DNA of 64,000 nt, from NCBI GenBank assembly GCA_947593925.1, contig CANQDU010000003.1, forward strand, positions 124,001-188,000, read 5' to 3'. Below, in pieces: positions 42,923 through 51,525 of the stretch. The notes under the pieces were generated by a model. It was not told where the DNA came from, searched no databases, and was given only the letters and a program-made list of their open reading frames with translations. The stretch is from an uncultured Clostridia bacterium (GTDB lineage: Bacteria; Bacillota; Clostridia; Oscillospirales; JAAYOS01). Numbering within the stretch: the first letter of the stretch is position 1; each line of letters begins with the position of its first letter. A program made the translations under genes and the position numbers.

Positions 42923-45708
42923 CAGTCCGCGTCTTTTCCGGCGTTCTGCACGGACGGAGCGCCGTTCGGGTATCTGCCGTGGCACTTCTTGTACTTGAGG
43001 CCGCTTCCGCAAGGACAGGGCTCGTTCGGGCCTATCTTCTTGCCGACGCGCACCGGCGCGCGGGTGACGGTCTTTGCCGCCTTCGCCGTCGAGGGGAAGT
43101 TCCCGTGGGATGCCTCGGTGGGCTTTGCCACCGCCTGGCGCTTAGGCTGTTCGCGCGTGATGCGAACGGTGAGGATATACTTCGGCGTGTCCTCGCGTAT
43201 CGAGGCTATCATCTCGTCGAACATATCCATGCCCTCGCGCTTGTACTCGTTCTTCGGGTCTACCTGCGCGTACGCGCGGAGGCCGATGCCCTGACGGAGC
43301 TCCTGCATCGCGTCGATGTGGTCCATCCAGCGGTTATCGACCGTGCGGAGGAGTATTACACGTTCGAGCTCGCGCATATTCTCGGAGCCGATCTCCGCCT
43401 CGCGGCGCTCGTACGCCTCGTGGCCGCGCCGCTTGAGGAATTCCTCAAGCTCGCTCTTGCTCTGCCCCTCAAACTTCAGCTCGCCCTTCTCGAGGAATAT
43501 CTGCTCGTACTTGACGGCAAGCTCCTCGACCTGATACGCCTCCGGCGCCTTCTCGTCGCCGACGGTGGCGGCGACCGACGCTTCTATGCTCGAGTCGAGC
43601 ATTGACAGGATGGACTTCTTGAGGTCGTGGCCGTCGAGCACCTCGTAGCGCTGCTTGTAGATCATCTCGCGCTGCTGGTTCATGACGTCGTCGTACTCGA
43701 GGACGTTGCGGCGCGTCTGATAGTGGCGGCTCTCGATGCGCTTCTGCGCGGACTCTATCGCGCCGCTCAACATCTTCTGGTCGAGCGGCGTATCGTCGTC
43801 CACGCCCATGCGGCTCATCATCATATCTATCCGCTCGGAGCCGAAGAGGCGCATCAGATCGTCCTCGAGGGAGATGTAGAACCGGCTGCTGCCCGGGTCG
43901 CCCTGACGTCCTGAACGTCCGCGGAGCTGGTTGTCTATGCGCCGCGCCTCGTGGCGCTCGGTGCCGATGACGAAGAGTCCTCCCGCCTCGCGGACCTTCT
44001 CCGCCTCGTCCTTTATCTCCTCCTCAAAGCGGCTTACAAGCTCGGTGAATTTCTCGCGCGCCTCGAGTATCTCCTCGTTGTCGGTGGCTCCGTGGCCGTC
44101 CGCCTCGGCGACGGCCTCGTCGGAATATCCCTGCTTGCGGAGCTCGTGGCGCGCCATGTACTCGGCGTTTCCGCCGAGGATGATGTCGGTACCGCGGCCC
44201 GCCATGTTCGTCGCTATCGTCACCGCGCCGAACTTTCCCGCCTGCGCGATGATGTCCGCTTCCTTGTCGTGATACTTCGCGTTGAGGACGTTGTGCTTGA
44301 TGCCGGTGCGCTTCAGCATCGAGCTCAGCTCCTCGCTCTTCTCTATCGAGACGGTGCCGACGAGCACCGGCTGTCCCTTCGCGTGGCACTCCTTTATCTG
44401 CTCTACGATGGCGCGGAGCTTCGCCGCCTGCGTGCGGTAGACGACGTCCGGCAGGTCCTCGCGTATCATCGGCTTGTTGGTGGGTACCTCGACGATGTCG
44501 AGCTTGTATATCTCGCCGAACTCCTCCTCCTCTGTCTTGGCGGTGCCGGTCATGCCGGAGAGCTTGTCATACATGCGGAAGAAGTTCTGGAAGGTTATCG
44601 TAGCGAGCGTCTTGCTCTCGCGCTCGACCTTCACGCCCTCCTTCGCCTCTATCGCCTGATGCAGTCCGTCCGAATAGCGCCGCCCGAACATCATGCGGCC
44701 GGTGAACTCATCGACTATGATGACCTCGCCGTCCTTTACGACGTAGTCCACGTCGCGCTTCATGAGGCCGTTTGCGCGTATGGCCTGATTGATGTGGTGC
44801 GCGATTGTGGAGTTCTCCGGGTCGGACAGGTTCTCGAGGCCGAAGAAGCGCTCCGCCTTCCGTGCGCCCGTTTCGGTGAGCGTGACCGTCCTCGCCTTCT
44901 CGTCTACGATGTAGTCGCCGCCGAGGTCTTCGTCGGCAAAGGTCTTGCTGTCCTGCTCCTTTATGCGGACGCAGGTGAGGCGCTTTGCAAACGAGTCCGC
45001 CTGAGCGTAGAGGTCGGTGGACTCGTCCCCCTGTCCCGAGATAATGAGCGGGGTGCGCGCCTCGTCTATGAGTATCGAGTCCACCTCGTCCACGATTGCG
45101 AAGTGGTGGCCGCGCTGGACCATGTTCTCCTTGTAGATGGCCATGTTGTCGCGGAGATAGTCAAAGCCGAACTCGTTGTTCGTGCCGTAGGTGATGTCCG
45201 CGTCGTAGCTGGGCTTGCGCTTGTCCGGGTCGATGTCGTGAATGACGAGGCCGAGCGACATTCCGAGGAAGCGGTAGAGCTTTTCGAGCATCTCGCCCTG
45301 GTACTTCGCGAGGTAGTCGTTGACGGTGACGACGTGGACGCCCTTGCCCTCGAGCGCGTTCAGATACGCCGCGAGCGGCGCGATGTAGGTCTTGCCCTCG
45401 CCGGTCTTCATCTCGGCGATGCGTCCCTGATGCAGGACAATTCCGCCGAGCAGCTGGACGCGGAACTGCCGCTTTCCGAGCACGCGGCGGCTCGCCTCGC
45501 GCACGGTCGCGAACGCCTCGACGAGCAGGTCGTCAAGCGTCTCGCCGTTTGCGAGGCGCTCCTTGAATTCCTTCGTCTTGCCGGAGAGCTGTTCGTCCGT
45601 GAGCTTCATGTACTCGGGTTCGAGCGCCTCAATCGCGTCAACTATCGGATAAAGCTTTTTAAGCTCGCGGTCGTTCTGCGAGCCGAATATTTTAGTAAAG
45701 ATACCCAT
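42922..45708 (-). CDS. secA: Protein translocase ATPase SecA
   Basis: Motor of the Sec pathway. The 928-residue protein has the MKTGEGKT Walker A and [20 protein letters not shown]alker B regions, the SGMTGTA motif, [10 protein letters not shown], the preprotein cross-linking and scaffold regions, and a C-terminal zinc motif ([17 protein letters not shown]). ATG 45708 has AAAGGAG nine bases before it and the family start [18 protein letters not shown]. First gene of secA-pgeF-SBP. secG lies 1.5 kb away on the opposite strand. Confidence 0.98.
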   Translation of the reverse strand: MGIFTKIFGSQNDRELKKLYPIVDAIEALEPEYMKLTDEQLSGKTKEFKERLANGETLDDLLVEAFATVREASRRVLGKRQFRVQLLGGIVLHQGRIAEMKTGEGKTYIAPLAAYLNALEGKGVHVVTVNDYLAKYQGEMLEKLYRFLGMSLGLVIHDIDPDKRKPSYDADITYGTNNEFGFDYLRDNMAIYKENMVQRGHHFAIVDEVDSILIDEARTPLIISGQGDESTDLYAQADSFAKRLTCVRIKEQDSKTFADEDLGGDYIVDEKARTVTLTETGARKAERFFGLENLSDPENSTIAHHINQAIRANGLMKRDVDYVVKDGEVIIVDEFTGRMMFGRRYSDGLHQAIEAKEGVKVERESKTLATITFQNFFRMYDKLSGMTGTAKTEEEEFGEIYKLDIVEVPTNKPMIREDLPDVVYRTQAAKLRAIVEQIKECHAKGQPVLVGTVSIEKSEELSSMLKRTGIKHNVLNAKYHDKEADIIAQAGKFGAVTIATNMAGRGTDIILGGNAEYMARHELRKQGYSDEAVAEADGHGATDNEEILEAREKFTELVSRFEEEIKDEAEKVREAGGLFVIGTERHEARRIDNQLRGRSGRQGDPGSSRFYISLEDDLMRLFGSERIDMMMSRMGVDDDTPLDQKMLSGAIESAQKRIESRHYQTRRNVLEYDDVMNQQREMIYKQRYEVLDGHDLKKSILSMLDSSIEASVAATVGDEKAPEAYQVEELAVKYEQIFLEKGELKFEGQSKSELEEFLKRRGHEAYERREAEIGSENMRELERVILLRTVDNRWMDHIDAMQELRQGIGLRAYAQVDPKNEYKREGMDMFDEMIASIREDTPKYILTVRITREQPKRQAVAKPTEASHGNFPSTAKAAKTVTRAPVRVGKKIGPNEPCPCGSGLKYKKCHGRYPNGAPSVQNAGKDAD

Positions 45709-45953
45709 TGGGCAACGCTCCTTTCTGCCCTGCGCACCGCACATGGCAATACAGTGTATAGTATAGCACACCCATACGCCGAATTAAAGTTGAATTTATG
45801 AACAAACGCAAAATTTTTCTTTACAAGGCGGCGCGTTTCAGTTATACTTAAAAGGCTATGGAACCGATAAGGAGACTTCGTTTTATGAAGATTTGAGCCG
45901 GCACAAAGAGAATACGACAACGTATGCCGAACATTTGAAAGGATGGAACTCTC

Positions 45954-47078
45954 TTGCTGATAGAATTTGACGAATATAAGCAGAAGCTCGCGGCTCTCGC
46001 GCCGCGTCTCGATGAGCTCGGGAAGGCTCTCGGGCTGGACGCGGCAAAGAAGGAGCTTTCGGAGCTCGAGGAGCTTGCGGCGTCGGACGGCTTCTGGAAC
46101 GACATCGAGCGCTCGCAGAAGGTCCTCCAGCGCACAAAGCAGCTCCGCGACAAGATAGCGGGCTACAATAAGCTTCAGAGCATGCACGACGACGCGGTGA
46201 CGCTCTGCGAGCTCGCCGTCGAGATGGATGACGACAGCCTCATTGACGAGCTTCGCGAGCAGTACGCCGCGCTCGAGAAGGATCTCGAGGAGGCGACGCT
46301 CTCGACCCTCCTCAACGGCGAGTATGACCACAACAACGCCATTCTCACCTTCCACGCCGGCGCGGGCGGCACCGAGGCGCAGGACTGGGCGCAGATGCTC
46401 TTCCGCATGTACACCCGCTGGGCCGAGCGCCACGGCTACAAGTGTACGACGCTTGATTACCTCGACGGAGACGAGGCCGGCCTCAAGAGCGCGACCATCT
46501 CGATAGAGGGCGAGAACGCCTACGGCTACCTCAAGGGCGAGAACGGCGTCCACCGCCTCGTGCGCGTGAGCCCGTTCGACGCGGCGGGACGCCGCCATAC
46601 CTCCTTTGCCGCGCTCGAGGTCATGCCCGAGATAGACGACAACGAGGAGATAGAGATACGCGACGAGGATCTGAAGGTCGATACCTACCGTTCCTCCGGC
46701 GCGGGCGGTCAGCACATCAACAAGACCGAGAGCGCGATACGCATTACGCACATCCCCTCCGGCGTGGTCGTGAGCTGTCAGACCGAGCGCAGCCAGCACC
46801 AGAACCGCGAGTATGCCATGCGCATGCTCCGCGCGAAGCTCGCCGAGATAAAGGAGCGCGAGCACCTCGACCGCATTGACGACATCAAGGGCGTCCAGAT
46901 GAAGATAGAGTGGGGCAGCCAGATCCGCTCCTACGTCTTTATGCCCTACACCCTCGCGAAGGACCACCGCACGAACTTCGAGAACGGCAACATCAACGCC
47001 GTCATGGACGGCGACCTCGACGGATTTATCAACGCGTACCTTCGTGCGCTTGCCACCGGCGAGCTGATAAAGAAATAA
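45954..47078 (+). CDS. prfB: Peptide chain release factor 2
   Basis: RF2 ends translation at UGA and UAA. The GGQ hydrolysis motif (SGAGGQHINKTESAIR) and the SPF stop-codon recognition tripeptide (RVSPFDAAG) are visible; 374 residues is full length. The frame opens at TTG 45954 (MLIEFDEYKQKL) with AAAGGA about ten bases upstream. The usual in-frame UGA with CTTTGAC slip site near codon 25 is absent (LGKALGLDA is read straight through), so the classic autoregulatory frameshift is missing. Divergent from secA. Confidence 0.95.
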   Translation: MLIEFDEYKQKLAALAPRLDELGKALGLDAAKKELSELEELAASDGFWNDIERSQKVLQRTKQLRDKIAGYNKLQSMHDDAVTLCELAVEMDDDSLIDELREQYAALEKDLEEATLSTLLNGEYDHNNAILTFHAGAGGTEAQDWAQMLFRMYTRWAERHGYKCTTLDYLDGDEAGLKSATISIEGENAYGYLKGENGVHRLVRVSPFDAAGRRHTSFAALEVMPEIDDNEEIEIRDEDLKVDTYRSSGAGGQHINKTESAIRITHIPSGVVVSCQTERSQHQNREYAMRMLRAKLAEIKEREHLDRIDDIKGVQMKIEWGSQIRSYVFMPYTLAKDHRTNFENGNINAVMDGDLDGFINAYLRALATGELIKK

Positions 47079-47102
47079 TTTGCACCGCGGCAAAAAAATC
47101 TC

Positions 47103-47131
47103 TTGAAATGCCGCGCCGCTTGTGGTATACT
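47103..47131 (+). promoter_or_regulatory. Sigma-A promoter of secG
   Basis: TTGAAA, 17-base spacer ending TTGTGG, TATACT, about 43 bases before the secG start. Confidence 0.75.
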
Positions 47132-47173
47132 ATTAGCTACTGCGGAATAGAATAATATTTGGAGGCGTTTGTT

Positions 47174-47404
47174 TTGAAACTCGTTTTTACGATCATTCAG
47201 GTGCTCGCGAGCCTGTTCCTTATCGCGGTCGTCCTTCTCCAGAGCGGTAAGCGCTCCGGCCTCAGCGGCGCTATTTCCGGCGTTGCGGATACCTTCCTTG
47301 CCAAGAACCAGGCTAAGACGTGGGATGCGCGCCTCGCCAAGATGACGACCTGGGTGGCTATACTCTTCATCATCCTCACGCTCGCGATAAACCTCATCCC
47401 GTAA
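47174..47404 (+). CDS. secG: Protein translocase subunit SecG
   Basis: A 76-residue membrane protein with two transmembrane helices (LVFTIIQVLASLFLIAVVLLQ and TTWVAILFIILTLAINLI) and the typical cytoplasmic loop LLQSGKRSGLSGAISG. It is the auxiliary subunit of SecYEG that aids SecA-driven export. The TTG at 47174 is chosen because GGAGG stands eight bases upstream; an earlier in-frame TTG at 47159 would put the ribosome site inside the gene. Monocistronic, ended by a hairpin terminator. Confidence 0.93.
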   Translation: MKLVFTIIQVLASLFLIAVVLLQSGKRSGLSGAISGVADTFLAKNQAKTWDARLAKMTTWVAILFIILTLAINLIP

Positions 47405-47422
47405 ATCAAACCTCAGTAACGG

Positions 47423-47450
47423 AAAGCGGAGCCTTACGGCTCCGCTTTTT
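47423..47450 (+). terminator. Terminator of secG
   Basis: 11-bp stem AAAGCGGAGCC with its complement, TTAC loop, T5. Confidence 0.9.
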
Positions 47451-47482
47451 CGGTTTCTCCCGTCCTTTTGGCGCGAAAGCGC

Positions 47483-47521
47483 AAAAAACCGGCAAGGCCG
47501 ATACGGCCTTGCCGGTTTTTT
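47483..47521. terminator. Bidirectional terminator between secG and abrB
   Basis: Perfect 18-bp stem including A6/T6 flanks around an ATA loop; it serves the convergent abrB gene as well. Confidence 0.9.
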
Positions 47522-47615
47522 GTTCCATGGCTGGACACCCATAAAAACGGGTACAAATCACAGTGCGAACGCGGGTACTCGTTCGCGCCATGCTTTTCGT
47601 CCGTTTTTCGAAGAG

Positions 47616-47855
47616 CTATTTTGCAAGCTCCTCCAGGCAGGACTTGCAGACAAGCTTGCCTTTAAACTCGGTAAGCGAGCTGTCCGCCCCGCAGAACACA
47701 CAGCGGTCGCTGTGCTTCCGCAGAATAATGTTTTCACCGTCCACATAGATTTCAAGCGGGTCCTTCTCCGCTATCTCCAGCGTTCGGCGCAGCTCGATCG
47801 GCAGCACGACCCGCCCGAGCTCATCTACTTTCCTGACAATTCCGGTAGTCTTCAT
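47616..47855 (-). CDS. abrB: AbrB/SpoVT-type transition-state regulator with zinc-ribbon tail
   Basis: A 79-residue DNA-binding protein. Residues 1-50 form the swapped-hairpin AbrB domain (MKTTGIVRKVDELGRVVLPIELRR, then DPLEIYVDGENIILRK). The C-terminal part has a CVFCG...CKSC four-cysteine motif, as in many clostridial AbrB proteins. AbrB relatives repress stationary-phase and sporulation genes. The ATG at 47855 has AAGGAG upstream; the longer frame beginning at 47966 lacks homology. Monocistronic. Confidence 0.9.
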   Translation of the reverse strand: MKTTGIVRKVDELGRVVLPIELRRTLEIAEKDPLEIYVDGENIILRKHSDRCVFCGADSSLTEFKGKLVCKSCLEELAK

Positions 47856-48022
47856 TCCGCATAGCTCCTTAGTGTTAATGCCGGTACATGGTAAATAACT
47901 TGTCGAAAACAACCGTACGTTTACATTATATTGTTCGCAATTTGAGTTGTCAACAACTTTTTTCATTTTTCGGCAAAAAATGCATGAAAATTTTGTATTC
48001 CTTTCGTTTGAGGTGGTAAAAT

Positions 48023-48913
48023 TTGGTGATTGATACGGTTTGGCTCCTGCTTATTGTCTGTTCCGTCGTATTCGGCGCGGCGAACGGGCGTCTCGGCGAC
48101 GTAAGCGCCGCCGCGCTCGACGGCGCGAAGACCGCGGTCGAGCTCGCCATTTCCCTTGCCGGAACGCTCTGCCTCTGGAACGGCGTGCTGGAGGTCATGC
48201 GGCGCGCCGGGCTCGACCGCGCGCTCGCCCGCGCGGCGCGTCCGCTGCTCGGACGCCTCCTGCCGGACATCCGCTCGGACGACGAGGCGCTCGGCGCGGT
48301 CTCCGCTAACCTCTCCGCAAACCTCCTCGGGCTCGGCAACGCCGCGACGCCGCTCGGCATCCGCGCCGCGTCGCTGATGGCGCGCGGCGAGCGCGCCACC
48401 GACTCGCTCTGCACCTTTGTCGTGATGAACACGGCGTCGCTCCAGCTCGTGCCGGCGACGATAGCGGCGCTGCGTGCGTCGCTCGGCGCGAAGTCGCCGT
48501 TTGACATTCTCCCCGCCGTGTGGTGTTCGAGCGCCATAGCGCTCGCGGCGGGACTCGCGGCGGACCGGCTCTTCCGCCGCATCGGACGGCGGCGGGGCGA
48601 AGAAACTCGGGACGGCGGTGAACCATCCCCGCGCCGGCGCGGAAGGAGCTCGGCGGGAGCGGGCTCCTCCAAGTGCGGCGGCTACTCCGGCGCGGCAGGC
48701 TCAGATGCCTCGGACGGCGGCGCGGCACGTCCGGCCGAGCGCGAAAGTAAACCTTCCGGCGCGGCGCACGTCAACAGCGCGGCGGCATCTCGGCGCGGCG
48801 GAGGCGCCGTCCTTCCCCGCCCCGCACGGAGTCGGCGCGGTACGCACTCCGCGCGGCACGCGCGTCGCACATCGGAAGCTACGGCTCGCGGCACGGGAGA
48901 GACTTCACCGTGA
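48023..48913 (+). CDS. spmA: Spore maturation protein A with low-complexity C-terminal extension
   Basis: Integral membrane protein acting with SpmB in spore-core dehydration. Residues about 1-190 match SpmA (VIDTVWLLLIVCSVVFGAANGR, GLGNAATPLGIRAASLM, and the NTASLQLVPATIAALR signature), with several transmembrane helices. Start is TTG 48023 or GTG 48026; AGGTGG precedes. The last about 100 residues are an unusual basic Arg/Ser/Gly/Ala-rich tail not found in typical SpmA of about 195 residues. The frame ends in a GTGA overlap with spmB, so the tail is probably translated. Confidence 0.88.
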   Translation: MVIDTVWLLLIVCSVVFGAANGRLGDVSAAALDGAKTAVELAISLAGTLCLWNGVLEVMRRAGLDRALARAARPLLGRLLPDIRSDDEALGAVSANLSANLLGLGNAATPLGIRAASLMARGERATDSLCTFVVMNTASLQLVPATIAALRASLGAKSPFDILPAVWCSSAIALAAGLAADRLFRRIGRRRGEETRDGGEPSPRRRGRSSAGAGSSKCGGYSGAAGSDASDGGAARPAERESKPSGAAHVNSAAASRRGGGAVLPRPARSRRGTHSARHARRTSEATARGTGETSP

Positions 48914-49428
48914 GCGCGCTGATGAACGCCCTTCTCCCCGGCATACTCGCGCTTGTCGGCGCGGCGGCGCTCGTGCGGCGCGTGGAGCTGTTCGCGGCGC
49001 TCACCGACGGGGCGAAGGAGGGTCTCCGGACGGCGGCGGGGATCGTTCCCGCGCTCGTCGTGCTGTTCACTGCGATATATATGTTCCGCGCGAGCGGAGC
49101 GCTCGACCTCCTCACCGGTCTGCTGCGTCCGGCGGCGGAGGCCGTCGGGATACCCGCCGAGTGCGTGCCGCTCGCGCTGATACGTCCGTTCAGCGGGTCG
49201 GGCGCGCTCGCGCTCGGCGCGGACATCATCCGCGCCGCAGGTGTGGACTCACTTACGGGACGCACGGCGGCGGTGATGCTCGGCTCGACCGAGACGACAT
49301 TCTACGTCATCGCCGTCTACTTCGGCGGTGCGGGGGTAACAAAGAGCCGCCACGCTCTCCCGGCGGCGCTCGTCGCGGACGTCACCGGTTTCTGCATGGC
49401 GGCTCTGTTCTGCCGTATATTCGGTTAG
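48910..49428 (+). CDS. spmB: Spore maturation protein B
   Basis: A 172-residue membrane protein, the partner of SpmA; both belong to the nucleoside-recognition (Gate) domain family. Family motifs: EGLRTAAGIVPALVVLFTAIYMFRASGAL, LIRPFSGSGAL, and MLGSTETTFYVIAVYFG. GTG start overlaps the spmA stop by four bases (GTGA), indicating coupled translation. Supports an endospore-forming host. Confidence 0.94.
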   Translation: MSALMNALLPGILALVGAAALVRRVELFAALTDGAKEGLRTAAGIVPALVVLFTAIYMFRASGALDLLTGLLRPAAEAVGIPAECVPLALIRPFSGSGALALGADIIRAAGVDSLTGRTAAVMLGSTETTFYVIAVYFGGAGVTKSRHALPAALVADVTGFCMAALFCRIFG

Positions 49429-49442
49429 CTTCGGCGTGTCTC

Positions 49443-49850
49443 CTAGAGGTCAACGTGGACGTGATCCACGCCGCTCTGCTCGAACTCAGCCGTGTACTCG
49501 GCTATGCGGCGCTCCATCTCCTCACCTTCCTCGGCGCGGAGACCCTCCGCCTGCATATCCCTGCGGCTCAGCTCCTCGGCGAGGATGTCGAAGAACATGG
49601 CGTCCTCATAGTCCATTATAGCCTCGTGGATGCCGCCCTCTACGAACGCGCGGCTCGCCTGTATCGTCCCGTCGCGGAACTCCGCGAGCTCGGGCATACC
49701 GGCGCGCATGGCCTCAAAGAACATCCTGCTCTCGATGTCGTCATAAGCCGTGATGCGGTCCTCTCCGCGCGCACTGTTCAGTACCCAGTTGCCGATGTAG
49801 ACCATGTCGAGGAGCAGCCGGAACTGCTTCTGTGTAAGCTCGATGTTCAA
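49443..49850 (-). CDS. Uncharacterised small acidic helical protein
   Basis: A 135-residue protein, mostly helical and acidic (LTQKQFRLLLDMVYIGNWVLNS, then RITAYDDIE and an EELSRRDMQAEG stretch) ending HVHVDL. I remember similar unnamed proteins in gut clostridia but no function. The TTG at 49850 is the likely start: homology-like sequence begins there, a GGGGGTAGG stands just upstream, and the upstream frame runs into the family A repeat. Convergent with spmB. Confidence 0.6.
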   Translation of the reverse strand: MNIELTQKQFRLLLDMVYIGNWVLNSARGEDRITAYDDIESRMFFEAMRAGMPELAEFRDGTIQASRAFVEGGIHEAIMDYEDAMFFDILAEELSRRDMQAEGLRAEEGEEMERRIAEYTAEFEQSGVDHVHVDL

Positions 49851-49937
49851 TCTGCCTACCCCCAATCGTATGTCTTTGGTGCAGGTCTCTATTATATACC
49901 ATCCCGGGAGGAAATACAAGAGATGCCGCTTATGCGT

Positions 49938-50163
49938 CGCGGAAAACAGTTCGTGGGCTTCGCCCGCGAACTGTTTTCCGCGAGACCGCCGGACAAGGCG
50001 AAGCCTTGCCGGCGGCATGCGCTGCGCTACGCGCCGAGTTTTCCGCCTTCGGCGGAAAATCGACGCACGCTCCGCGAGAAGTGTTTTTTCCGACGTACAC
50101 GCCGTCGGAAAAAACAATTTGACTCTATTTCGCCGCTTACGCGGCGAAACTCTGCGAGGCTTT
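49938..50163 (+). repeat. Multi-hairpin interspersed repeat, family A, copy 2
   Basis: Same order of hairpins as copy 1 (9371-9637) without the first module: a 20-bp GCGGAAAACAG stem with one mismatch ending at 49981, a stem with bulged A and GAA loop at 49986-50015, a TTTTCCGCC hairpin, the TTTTTTCCGA/TCGGAAAAAA hairpin at 50084-50114, and CCGCTTACGCGG. The junction words CGCTACGCGCCGAG, TCGACGCACGCT and TTTGACTCTATTTC are the same as in copy 1. Confidence 0.85.
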
Positions 50164-50198
50164 ATTCAATGCGGCTCGCGCAAAAAAACGTCCTAACA

Positions 50199-50226
50199 AA
50201 AGACGGGGCCGCAGATGCGGCCCCGT
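50199..50226 (-). terminator. Terminator of the BMP lipoprotein gene
   Basis: An 11-bp GACGGGGCCGC stem (50202-50212 with 50216-50226) with TTTTGTT after it on the minus strand. Confidence 0.8.
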
Positions 50227-50256
50227 CCGGCGCTCCGGCAAAAGCCGGAATTACTC

Positions 50257-51384
50257 TTACTGGAAGCTCTCGGGCGTGACGCCGTTGAAGTTCGCGGCAG
50301 GGACTATCTCGCCGCTCTTGACTTTCGCATATGCGTCGGTGAGGGCGCTGAGGGTAGCCTCGCTGAGCTGCTGACGGCCGTCGGCGGAGACATAGCCGGT
50401 GGAGTCGGTGTCGGCATGGAGGGTGTAGTTGCCGCCCTTGAAGGTGCCGTCCTCGATGGCGTTGAGCTGACGCTCGACCTCCTGCTTCATGTTCTTGAGA
50501 ACAGAGGTGAGGATGATGTTCGAGTCGCCGTTGGCGCCGTCGTTGTACTGGTCAACGTCGCAGCCGATGACCTTGACGCTGCCGTTCTCCTTGGCGGCGG
50601 TGAATACGCCGTTGCCGGAGTTGCCCGCGGCGACGAAGATTATGTCGCAGCCCTCGGCGATGAGCGCCTCGCCGACGACCTTGCCGGTGGCCTCGTCGTT
50701 GAAGTCGCCGACATAGTTGCCGCCGACGTTCGCGCCGGTGACGTCGGTGCCCGCGTAGGACGGGAGCTCGACTATCGTCGCGGAGGTGCCGAGGTTCTTG
50801 TTGGCGTAGTAGACGCCGGACTCAAAGCCGTACTGATAGTTGACGTTCGACGGGAACGCGACGCCGTTGACGACCGCGACCTTGCCGGTCTGGGTCTCCA
50901 TGGCGGCGGAGATGCCGGCAAAGAAGCCGCTCTCCTGCTCGGCAAACTGCATGGCGTAGATGTTGTCAACCGTTATCTCGTTGCCCTCGGCGTCGGACGG
51001 GAAGCTGTCCACAAGGATGAACTTCTTGTCCGGGTTCTCCTGAGCCAGAGTGCCGATGCCGGCGAACTGGAAGCCCGGGGTGACGATTACGTCATAGTCG
51101 GCAAAGCAGTCCGCGACGGCCTGGACGGAGGCGGTAGCCTCGCCGGTCGGCTCGTTGACCGGGGTGACGGTGGCGCCGGGATGATTAGCGATGAACGCGA
51201 GGATGCCGTTGTAGTTATCCTCGTTGAAGGAGCCGTCGTCAACGCCGCTCGGGCTGGTGACGATGGCTATCTTGAGCGTGCTGGGGTCTCCGCTCGGCTC
51301 TTCGCTTGTGGTCGAACCGCCGCCGCAGGCGACGAGCCCGAAGCACATGACGAGCGCGAGGGTAAGTGCAAGCACTTTCTTCAT
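50257..51384 (-). CDS. BMP-family (PnrA/TmpC-like) substrate-binding lipoprotein
   Basis: A 375-residue lipoprotein (signal LALTLALVMCFGLVACGGG) of the basic membrane protein/Med family, whose studied members bind purine nucleosides or other small ligands for ABC import. Characteristic segments are GVDDGSFNEDNYNGI near the N-terminus, DVIVTPGFQFA, FAEQESGFFAGISAA, FESGVYYANKN and VGCDVDQ-like IGCDVDQYN. ATG 51384 has GGGAGG upstream. A consensus promoter and a terminator isolate it; no ATPase or permease genes adjoin. Confidence 0.9.
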   Translation of the reverse strand: MKKVLALTLALVMCFGLVACGGGSTTSEEPSGDPSTLKIAIVTSPSGVDDGSFNEDNYNGILAFIANHPGATVTPVNEPTGEATASVQAVADCFADYDVIVTPGFQFAGIGTLAQENPDKKFILVDSFPSDAEGNEITVDNIYAMQFAEQESGFFAGISAAMETQTGKVAVVNGVAFPSNVNYQYGFESGVYYANKNLGTSATIVELPSYAGTDVTGANVGGNYVGDFNDEATGKVVGEALIAEGCDIIFVAAGNSGNGVFTAAKENGSVKVIGCDVDQYNDGANGDSNIILTSVLKNMKQEVERQLNAIEDGTFKGGNYTLHADTDSTGYVSADGRQQLSEATLSALTDAYAKVKSGEIVPAANFNGVTPESFQ

Positions 51385-51463
51385 TTTGATATTCCTCCCA
51401 TAAAATTTAGGCATAACGGTACGAAACGCACTTAAAACACGATCCGACACCGTTTTCACTGTC

Positions 51464-51492
51464 ATTATAGCACCGCGCAATAATCATTTCAA
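51464..51492 (-). promoter_or_regulatory. Sigma-A promoter of the BMP gene
   Basis: Minus strand TTGAAA, 17 bases, TATAAT, 80 bases before the start codon. Confidence 0.8.
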
Positions 51493-51525
51493 GGCGACAA
51501 GTTCAACAATCCGCACAGTTCGTCG

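Noticed and set aside
42113..43012. A longer pgeF product starting at 43012
   Set aside because: The extra 30 residues lie within the secA coding sequence; the ATG at 42922 overlaps the secA stop in a usual coupled arrangement.
49443..50117. A 224-residue version of the small helical protein
   Set aside because: The added N-terminal part is encoded by the family A repeat and is Arg-rich without similarity; TTG 49850 is a better start.
48618..50279. A 553-codon plus-strand frame across spmB
   Set aside because: Arg-rich out-of-frame translation spanning spmB, the convergent small gene and a hairpin repeat.
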